DNA of 64,000 nt from Nocardioides jiangsuensis (GTDB taxonomy: Bacteria; Actinomycetota; Actinomycetes; Propionibacteriales; Nocardioidaceae): assembly GCF_019679455.1 (NCBI RefSeq), contig NZ_JAIEZQ010000001.1:1612001-1676000 (forward strand). Reading direction: 5' to 3'. A program made the position numbers and the translations under genes. The notes under the pieces are model-generated. The model had not been told where the DNA came from. It was given only the letters and a program-made list of their open reading frames with translations, and searched no databases. How positions within the stretch are numbered: position 1 is the first letter of the stretch; each line of letters begins with the position of its first letter. Shown in pieces: positions 55,085-64,000 of this stretch.

Positions 55085-56254
55085 ATGAGTGCCGTCTCGA
55101 AGCTGGGCGGGCTGACCCGCATCCTCTCGCTGGTCGCCGTCGCGGCCGTCCTGGTCGCCGCCACGCTGACCCTGCTCCCCGGCGAGGAGAAGAAGTACGT
55201 CACCGCGAGCTTCCCGCGGACCGTCTCGCTCTACGAGGGCTCCGACGTGCGGATCCTCGGCGTCCCGGTCGGCGAGGTCGAGAGCGTGACCCCGTCGGGC
55301 ACCGACGTGACCGTGAAGATGTGGTACGACGCCCAGTACAAGGTCCCCGCGGACGCCAAGGCGATCATCATCTCCCCGGCGATCGTGGGCGACCGGTTCG
55401 TCCAGCTCACCCCGGTCTTCCAGGGCGGTGACGTGATGGCCGACGACGCCACGATCGACGCCGAGTCCACCTCGACCCCGCTCGAGCTCGACGAGATCTA
55501 CCGGAGCATCGACGACCTCACCGTCGCGCTGGGCCCCGAGGGCGCCAACAAGGAGGGTGCCCTGACCCGGCTCCTCGACTCGACCGCGCGCAACTTCGCC
55601 GGGCAGGGCGAGCAGTTCAACCAGACCATCCAGGACCTCGGCAAGCTCACCGGCACCCTGGAGAACAACAAGGAGGAGCTCTTCGGGACCGCGCAGCAGA
55701 TCCAGCGCTTCGTCGGCGCGCTCGCGCGCAACGACCAGACGGTCCGGCGGTTCAACCAGTCGCTCGCGGCCGCGGCCGACGTGCTCGAGGGGGAGCGGGA
55801 CGACCTGGCCGCCTCGCTGCGCAACCTCGGGGTCGCGATGCAGGAGGTCTCCGGCTTCGTCCGGGAGAACCGCTCCGCGCTGACCGAGAACATCGACGGG
55901 CTGAACCGGGTCACGAAGATCCTCGTCAAGCAGCGCGACGCGCTGTCGGAGGTGCTCGACGTGGCGCCGCTGACGCTGAACAACCTGTTCCTCACCTACA
56001 ACCCCGACACCGGCACGCTCGACACCCGGGCCAACCAGGGTGAGCTCGGGGGCCAGATCGAGTCCGACCCGGCCGCGTTCCTGTGCTCGGTGCTCCGGCA
56101 GGCCGACCCGAGCGGCGAGTCCTGCTCGGCGGTGCGGGAGGCGCTCCCGCGGGCCGCCGCCCTCGACCGGGGCGCCCCGCAGGACAGACCGACCGAGAGG
56201 GTCCCCGTGGAGATCGTCGACAAGTCCCTGGCCGGCCTCGTGGAGGTGAAGTGA
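55085..56254 (+). CDS. MCE family protein, MceD-type
   Basis: A 389-residue MCE protein. Helix ILSLVAVAAVLVAATLTLL, MCE domain with LYEGSDVRILGVPVGEVESV and ISPAIVGDRFVQLTPV, a conserved STPLELDEIYRSIDDL, then helical tunnel region. Cys-containing C-terminal part (FLCSVLRQADPSGESC). Its stop shares one base with the start of the lipoprotein gene. Confidence 0.92.
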   Translation: MSAVSKLGGLTRILSLVAVAAVLVAATLTLLPGEEKKYVTASFPRTVSLYEGSDVRILGVPVGEVESVTPSGTDVTVKMWYDAQYKVPADAKAIIISPAIVGDRFVQLTPVFQGGDVMADDATIDAESTSTPLELDEIYRSIDDLTVALGPEGANKEGALTRLLDSTARNFAGQGEQFNQTIQDLGKLTGTLENNKEELFGTAQQIQRFVGALARNDQTVRRFNQSLAAAADVLEGERDDLAASLRNLGVAMQEVSGFVRENRSALTENIDGLNRVTKILVKQRDALSEVLDVAPLTLNNLFLTYNPDTGTLDTRANQGELGGQIESDPAAFLCSVLRQADPSGESCSAVREALPRAAALDRGAPQDRPTERVPVEIVDKSLAGLVEVK

Positions 56255-57684
56255 TGCGCCGCACCACCCCCCGCACCCACCGCACCCGGGCCGGACGCGT
56301 CGCCGCGCTGGCCTGCGTCGGCGCCCTCGCGCTGAGCGGCTGCGACTTCAGCGTCTACGACCTGCCGCTCCCGGGCGGTGCGGACCTCGGGGACGACCCC
56401 TACTCCGTGCGCGTGCAGTTCCGTGACGTGCTCGACCTGGTCCCGCAGTCCGCGGTCAAGGTCAACGACGTGACCGTGGGCAAGGTCGACGACATCGAGG
56501 TCGACGGGTTCACCGCCGAGGTCACCCTGCTGTTGCGCGAGGACGTGAAGCTGCCCCAGAACTCGCTGGCCGAGATCCGGCAGACCAGCCTGCTCGGCGA
56601 GAAGTTCGTCTCGCTCGAGGCCCCCGAGACCGGGGCGAGCCGGGACCTGCTCTCCGACGGCGAGCTGATCCCGCTCGAGAGCAGTGGCCGCAACCCTGAG
56701 GTGGAGGAGGTGCTCGGCGCGATGTCGCTGCTGCTCAACGGCGGCGGGGTGGCCCAGCTCAAGACCATCGCCACCGAGCTCAACAAGGCCCTGGACGGTC
56801 GGGAGAGCGACGTGAAGTCGGTGCTCCGGCAGCTCGACACGTTCATGGGCCAGCTCGACCGGAACAAGCAGGACATCGTCGAGGCGATCGAGAGCCTCAA
56901 CCGGCTCGCGGTCTCGATCAACAAGCAGCGCGGCTCGATCGAGCTCGCCCTCGACGAGATGCCCCAGGCGCTCGCCTCGATCGACCGGCAGCGCGACGAC
57001 CTGGTGAAGATGCTGCGCGCGCTCGACGAGCTCAGCGCGGTCGGCACCGACGTGATCCGGCGGTCCAAGACGGCCACGATCAACAGCCTCGAGCTGCTCG
57101 ACCCGGTGCTCACCAAGCTCGCCGACGCCGGGGACGCGCTGCCCAAGGCGTTCCAGGTCTTCCTCACCTACCCGTTCGTCGACGAGGTGGTCGGGCGCAA
57201 CCCGGTCCAGGCGGCGAACCTGCACATGGGTGACTACACAAACCTCTCGATCCAGACCGACATCGACCTGACCCAGGGCCTGCCCGACGTCCCCGGCCTG
57301 CCCGGCGCACCGGAGATCCCGCTCCCTGACCTGGTCGAGCAGTGCCGGAAGACCCCGGCCAAGCCGATCTGCGACACCCTCGAGGACACCGGGGACAACC
57401 TGCCGAACGTGCCGGTCCCCACCGTGGAGAACCCCGACCTGACCGGCGACGGCTCCGGCGGGACCGGCGGCGGTGACGGAGGGTCCGGCGACGGCGGCAC
57501 CGGCGGGACCGGCGGCGACGGCTCCGGCGACTGCGGCATCCCGCTGCTGTGCCGGACGGCGCCCGGCGGCGCGGCCGGCTCCGGCGGCTCGGGCGGGCCG
57601 CGGGACACCATGACCAGCTTCGCGGACCTCGGCTACGACCCGACTCTCAGCGTGCTGCTGACCCAGGGGATGGTGCAGCGATGA
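56254..57684 (+). CDS. MCE family lipoprotein, MceE-type (LprK-like)
   Basis: A 476-residue lipoprotein. The signal peptide ends in lipobox LALSGC with the Cys at about residue 33. The MCE domain has VRVQFRDVLDLVPQSAVKVN and LLGEKFVSLEAPE. The helical region follows, then a disordered Gly-rich segment at about residues 395-430 (GGTGGGDGGSGDGG type) containing one CG pair before a final conserved SFADLGYDPTLSVLLTQG. As the lipidated member it probably anchors the outer part of the complex. Confidence 0.93.
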   Translation: MRRTTPRTHRTRAGRVAALACVGALALSGCDFSVYDLPLPGGADLGDDPYSVRVQFRDVLDLVPQSAVKVNDVTVGKVDDIEVDGFTAEVTLLLREDVKLPQNSLAEIRQTSLLGEKFVSLEAPETGASRDLLSDGELIPLESSGRNPEVEEVLGAMSLLLNGGGVAQLKTIATELNKALDGRESDVKSVLRQLDTFMGQLDRNKQDIVEAIESLNRLAVSINKQRGSIELALDEMPQALASIDRQRDDLVKMLRALDELSAVGTDVIRRSKTATINSLELLDPVLTKLADAGDALPKAFQVFLTYPFVDEVVGRNPVQAANLHMGDYTNLSIQTDIDLTQGLPDVPGLPGAPEIPLPDLVEQCRKTPAKPICDTLEDTGDNLPNVPVPTVENPDLTGDGSGGTGGGDGGSGDGGTGGTGGDGSGDCGIPLLCRTAPGGAAGSGGSGGPRDTMTSFADLGYDPTLSVLLTQGMVQR

Positions 57685-58976
57685 TCACCCAGCGGACCAA
57701 GCTGCAGCTCATCGTCTTCGTGCTGATCACGCTGGTCGGCGTCGCGTACGTCGGCGCCCGCTACGCCCGGCTCGACCGGCTCGTCTTCGACGACTCCTAC
57801 CGGGTCGTGGCGCACTTCGCCGACTCCGGCGGCATCTTCGAGGGCGCCGAGGTCTCCTACCGCGGCGTCAGCGTCGGCCAGGTCGGCGACATGGTGCTCA
57901 CCGAGGACGGCGTCGACGTCCTCCTCGACATCGACGACGACAGCGAGAAGATCCCGCTCGACACCAAGGCACTCGTCGGCAACCGTTCGGCGGTGGGGGA
58001 GCAGTACGTCGAGCTCCAGCCCAACACCGACTCCGGCCCGTACCTCGGCGAGGACTCCGAGATCGCCATGGACCAGACCGAGACGCCGATCCCGACCACG
58101 AAGCTGCTCGTCGACCTCGACAAGATGGTGAACTCGGTCGACAAGGACAGCCTGCGCACCGTGGTCTCCGAGATGGGCAAGGCGTTCAACGGCACCGGTG
58201 ACGACCTCGGCCAGATCATCGACACGTCGAACTCGTTCATCGAGACCGCGAACGACAACTTCAAGATCACCTCGGCCCTGATCCGCGACAGCAACACCGT
58301 GCTCCGGACCCAGCGCGACAGCGCGTCGGACATCCAGAGCTTCGCCCGCGACCTCGCGCTGCTCTCCGACACGCTCGTCGCCAGCGACGGCGACCTGCGC
58401 CGCGTGATCGCCAACGGCAGCGCCACGGCGAACGAGCTGCGCCGGTTCATCGAGGAGAACGAGGTCAACCTCGGCCAGCTGATCAACAACCTGATCACCA
58501 CCGGCGAGGTCACCGTGGCCCACCTCGACGGCATCGAGCAGATCCTCGTGCTCTACCCGTACGTCGTCGAGGGCGGCTACACGGTGGTCGCCAAGGACCC
58601 GCAGAGCGGCCTGTACGACGCCCACTTCGGGATGGTCCTCACCGAGGAGCCCAAGGTCTGCCGGGAGGGCTACGAGAGCACCGACGTCCGCGAGCCGCAG
58701 GACACCTCGGACCGCCCGATGAACGAGGACGCCCGCTGCACCGAGCCGCAGGCGCAGTCCAACGCCCGAGGCGCGCAGAACGCCCCCCGAGCCGGCACAG
58801 CGTACCGGGCCCCTGTGGTGGCCGCGTACGATGCCGGGACGGGGAAGGTCCAGTACACCGACGAGAGCCCGAGCGACGCGATCAGCTACACCGGCGGTGC
58901 CGCCTCCGCGTTCGGCGAGGAGTCCTGGAAGTGGCTGCTCCTCCAGCCGCTGGCCGGGCAGCAGGAGCGACCATGA
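57681..58976 (+). CDS. MCE family protein, MceF-type
   Basis: A 431-residue MCE protein. It starts LQLIVFVLITLVGVAYVGAR (membrane helix), the MCE domain reads FADSGGIFEGAEVSYRGVSV and GEQYVELQPNTD. A TTKLLVDLDKMVNSV helix and a C-terminal region with two Cys (EPKVCREGYES, DARCTEPQ) follow. It overlaps both neighbours by 4 bp. It completes the MCE set. Confidence 0.93.
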   Translation: MITQRTKLQLIVFVLITLVGVAYVGARYARLDRLVFDDSYRVVAHFADSGGIFEGAEVSYRGVSVGQVGDMVLTEDGVDVLLDIDDDSEKIPLDTKALVGNRSAVGEQYVELQPNTDSGPYLGEDSEIAMDQTETPIPTTKLLVDLDKMVNSVDKDSLRTVVSEMGKAFNGTGDDLGQIIDTSNSFIETANDNFKITSALIRDSNTVLRTQRDSASDIQSFARDLALLSDTLVASDGDLRRVIANGSATANELRRFIEENEVNLGQLINNLITTGEVTVAHLDGIEQILVLYPYVVEGGYTVVAKDPQSGLYDAHFGMVLTEEPKVCREGYESTDVREPQDTSDRPMNEDARCTEPQAQSNARGAQNAPRAGTAYRAPVVAAYDAGTGKVQYTDESPSDAISYTGGAASAFGEESWKWLLLQPLAGQQERP

Positions 58977-59533
58977 CCCACGACCAGCCCCACGCGGGCA
59001 CCGAGAGCCACGACGACGACCCGGTCGGCCGGGAGTCGCGACGCCCGGTCCTGTCCGCGTCGCTGCGGCGGACGATGGCGGTCGTGCTCACCGTCCTGCT
59101 CGTGGTCTCCGCGGGCGTCGGCCTGTGGAGCTTCCAGCAGCTCAGGGAGTCCGACGCCGAGCTCGAGACGCGGGCCGACGTGGCCCGGGTGGCCGAGCAG
59201 TTCACGGTCTCGGTGAACAACTACGACTCCGAGTCGGTCGAGGACTACCAGTCCACGGTCAGCCGGATGCTCAGCACCAAGTTCCAGACCGAGTTCGCCA
59301 AGGCGATGGAGGACATCGTCGCGTCGGTCCAGCAGGCCCAGATGGACTCGAAGGGAACGGTGCTCGCCTCGGGGGTGGCCACCGTCGACGACGACTCCGC
59401 CCGGGTGCTCGTGGTCGCCGACGCCGACGTGAAGACCGTGTTCGACAACCGGCAGCGCCACTTCCGGTGGGAGGTCGCGCTGGTCAAGGTCGACGGCACC
59501 TGGCTCGTCGACGACTTCACGCCGGTCGCCTGA
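58973..59533 (+). CDS. Mce-associated membrane protein (Mas)
   Basis: A 186-residue protein: 35 hydrophilic residues, one helix (MAVVLTVLLVVSAGVGLWSF), and an extracytoplasmic NTF2-like domain ending DGTWLVDDFTPVA, the hallmark of Mce-associated proteins. Such proteins stabilise the Mce complex. It starts in a 4-bp overlap with the MceF-type gene. Confidence 0.9.
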   Translation: MTHDQPHAGTESHDDDPVGRESRRPVLSASLRRTMAVVLTVLLVVSAGVGLWSFQQLRESDAELETRADVARVAEQFTVSVNNYDSESVEDYQSTVSRMLSTKFQTEFAKAMEDIVASVQQAQMDSKGTVLASGVATVDDDSARVLVVADADVKTVFDNRQRHFRWEVALVKVDGTWLVDDFTPVA

Positions 59534-59549
59534 GGGAGTGCACACCGAC

Positions 59550-60449
59550 ATGAACCCCACCCTGTACGACATCCTCGGCGTCGCCCCCGACGCGAGCCGG
59601 GACGAGGTCAAGCACGCCTGGCGCGACGCCGCCGAGCGGTTCGAGCCCGGCTCCGGCGGCTCCACCGCCCAGTTCCGGATGTTCAACGAGGCCGCCGAGG
59701 TGCTCCTCGACCCCGAGAGGCGGGCGGAGTACGACGCACGGCTCGCCGCCGCCGAGCCGCGGTCAGGCGGGACCGCCGTACCCCCGGCTGCCCTCCCGAC
59801 GGCACCGGTGCCGGGCGCGTCGACCGCCACCGTGACCCTGACGAAGGCCGACCCCGCGGACGACCGGGTCGAGCCGAGCCGTGAGCCGGCTCCTCCGGTC
59901 GCGGCGGACCGGGTGCCCGACCGGACGCCGGGGGAGCGGGAGACGCAGAAGCGGGGCGTGCCCACCGTGGCTCTGGTCGCCCTCGCCGTGATCACCGCGC
60001 TGGTGGTCGGCCTGGCGGCGTACTTCGCGTTCGAGGCCAAGCGGGCCGCGGACTACCGGGAGGCCCTCGACCGGGCTCCGGCAGCCGCCGAGCGTGCCGC
60101 GGTCGCCGTGCTCTCCTACGACTACGAGTCGCTCGAGACCGACCGGGACGCGGCGGCGAGGTTCCTCACCGACGACTACGAGAAGACCTACGTCGAGACC
60201 TTCGGGCTGGTCGAGGAGAACGCGCCGGACCTGAAGGCGCAGGTCGAGGCGCAGGTGCTGGCGTCCTCGACGATGGTCGTGCCGACCGGTGACCAGGACC
60301 CGGACCGGGTGCCGGTGCTGCTGTTCGTCAACCAGACAACGAAGAGCACGGCCAACGACGGCCGCCCGACCACCGCGCTCAACCGGGTGCAGCTGGACAT
60401 GGAGAACGTCGACGGAACCTGGCTGGTGGACGGGATCACCTCCTACTGA
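59550..60449 (+). CDS. J-like domain fused to a Mce-associated (Mas) domain
   Basis: A 299-residue protein. Residues 1-65 match a J domain (NPTLYDILGVAPDASRDEVK; FNEAAEVLLDPERRAEYD), but the HPD tripeptide needed to stimulate DnaK reads EPG. A ~75-residue Pro/Ala/Thr linker leads to one helix (VALVALAVITALVVGLAAYF) and a Mas-type exported domain ending NVDGTWLVDGITSY. The J part would be cytosolic. It follows the Mas gene by 16 bp; ATG 59550 preferred over GTG 59538. Last gene of the mce operon. Confidence 0.85.
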   Translation: MNPTLYDILGVAPDASRDEVKHAWRDAAERFEPGSGGSTAQFRMFNEAAEVLLDPERRAEYDARLAAAEPRSGGTAVPPAALPTAPVPGASTATVTLTKADPADDRVEPSREPAPPVAADRVPDRTPGERETQKRGVPTVALVALAVITALVVGLAAYFAFEAKRAADYREALDRAPAAAERAAVAVLSYDYESLETDRDAAARFLTDDYEKTYVETFGLVEENAPDLKAQVEAQVLASSTMVVPTGDQDPDRVPVLLFVNQTTKSTANDGRPTTALNRVQLDMENVDGTWLVDGITSY

Positions 60450-60476
60450 CGGCCCCGACCGGAGGCTTCCGCAGGG

Positions 60477-60491
60477 CGGGCGGCTCGCCCG
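60477..60491 (+). terminator. weak hairpin after the mce operon
   Basis: CGGGCG-GCT-CGCCCG, a perfect 6-bp stem with a 3-base loop, 27 bp after the last mce-operon stop. No U-tract. It may be the operon terminator, but it is short for this genome. Confidence 0.35.
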
Positions 60492-60505
60492 GTGTGTGGA
60501 ACTGC

Positions 60506-60534
60506 TTGACTCGGGGCTCCGATCGGTTCATGCT
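60506..60534 (+). promoter_or_regulatory. possible distal rpoB promoter
   Basis: TTGACT (60506-60511) is a near-consensus -35; at 17 bp spacing the -10 is CATGCT (60529-60534), a weak match. It lies about 230 bp before rpoB. Confidence 0.4.
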
Positions 60535-60631
60535 TTTGCGCAGTTCAGAGCCATCGTTTGTGCGCTCTCGCCGGACCGGTCGACACGACCGGGCCGCGTG
60601 ATCGAGCCTGATGAGGGCATTCTGCGCTCGG

Positions 60632-60660
60632 TTGTGCCCTGCGCGCTCTTCGGCTAACAT
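60632..60660 (+). promoter_or_regulatory. predicted proximal rpoB promoter
   Basis: TTGTGC (60632-60637), 17-bp spacer, TAACAT (60655-60660). The predicted start near 60667 leaves a leader of about 100 nt before the TTG start codon. The 316-bp gap contains no gene I can support. Confidence 0.5.
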
Positions 60661-60765
60661 CGATCTTTGCGCCTGCCCTCATATGCTCTCCGCCTGCCCG
60701 TGGCTGGACAGTGGTTGGTCGGCGCCATCACCAGATGAGTCCGCGAGCCTTCGGAAGGACCCCTC

Positions 60766-64000
<3,235 letters not shown>

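Noticed and set aside
57451-57532. GC-rich Gly-codon repeats in the MceE-type gene, considered as tandem repeats or a recombination site
   Set aside because: The repeats stay in frame and encode a disordered Gly-rich linker, as expected for such lipoproteins.

Overview
The window is a high-GC chromosomal segment from an actinobacterium. GTG and TTG starts are frequent, Shine-Dalgarno sites are purine-rich, and the order rpmG - MaoC pair - tRNA-Trp - secE - nusG - rplK - rplA - rplJ - rplL - mkl/mce - rpoB matches the actinobacterial arrangement. No mycolate-specific genes are visible. The best inference is a member of the Nocardioidaceae (Nocardioides-like), though no rRNA is present to confirm it. 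I see no insertion sequence, prophage, integrase or CRISPR array, and base usage is uniform.

Layout. 1-10031: the end of an alpha/beta hydrolase, a PucR-type regulator, and a divergent cluster encoding a complete branched-chain-amino-acid-type (HAAT) ABC importer, an acyl-CoA ligase and an acyl-CoA dehydrogenase. Together these look like a route for importing, activating and oxidising an unidentified carboxylic acid. 10360-14734: a stand-alone sugar-ABC ATPase (UgpC/MsiK type) with a CRP-like site, a small zinc-ribbon protein, phosphoglucomutase, and a homocysteine S-methyltransferase. 14827-20130: an Entner-Doudoroff operon zwf-edd-eda, divergent from a ROK regulator whose 3' end collides with a succinate-semialdehyde dehydrogenase at a poly-G tract, where neither gene has a proper stop. 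21806-30527: YceI with tandem operators; a TetR repressor facing an MmpL transporter and a YhgE/Pip membrane protein; a VOC protein; a short MgtE. 30790-36703: an FMN reductase/LLM monooxygenase pair, a FolP2-like protein, an MHS-type MFS symporter, a LigB-like protein and a thioesterase.

36764-47571 is the conserved translation/transcription block: tRNA-Thr, tRNA-Met, rpmG, two MaoC dehydratases, murB, an aminotransferase/adenosine deaminase group, tRNA-Trp, secE, nusG, rplK, rplA, a free-standing DnaB-like ATPase, and rplJ-rplL behind an L10 leader with a U-tract attenuator. 47886-60449 is a complete mce lipid-import operon: the ATPase, two YrbE permeases, seven rather than six MCE proteins (the mceA slot is duplicated), a Mce-associated protein, and a Mce-associated protein fused to a J-like domain that lacks HPD. 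It lies between rplL and rpoB. rpoB starts at a TTG codon at 60766 and runs off the right edge.

The most notable points are the seven-MCE operon with near-identical DNA tracts in its two mceA copies, the J-like/Mas fusion, the MmpL transporter with a degenerate ABC-ATPase-like tail, the double stop-codon loss at the poly-G tract, and several clean palindromic operators.
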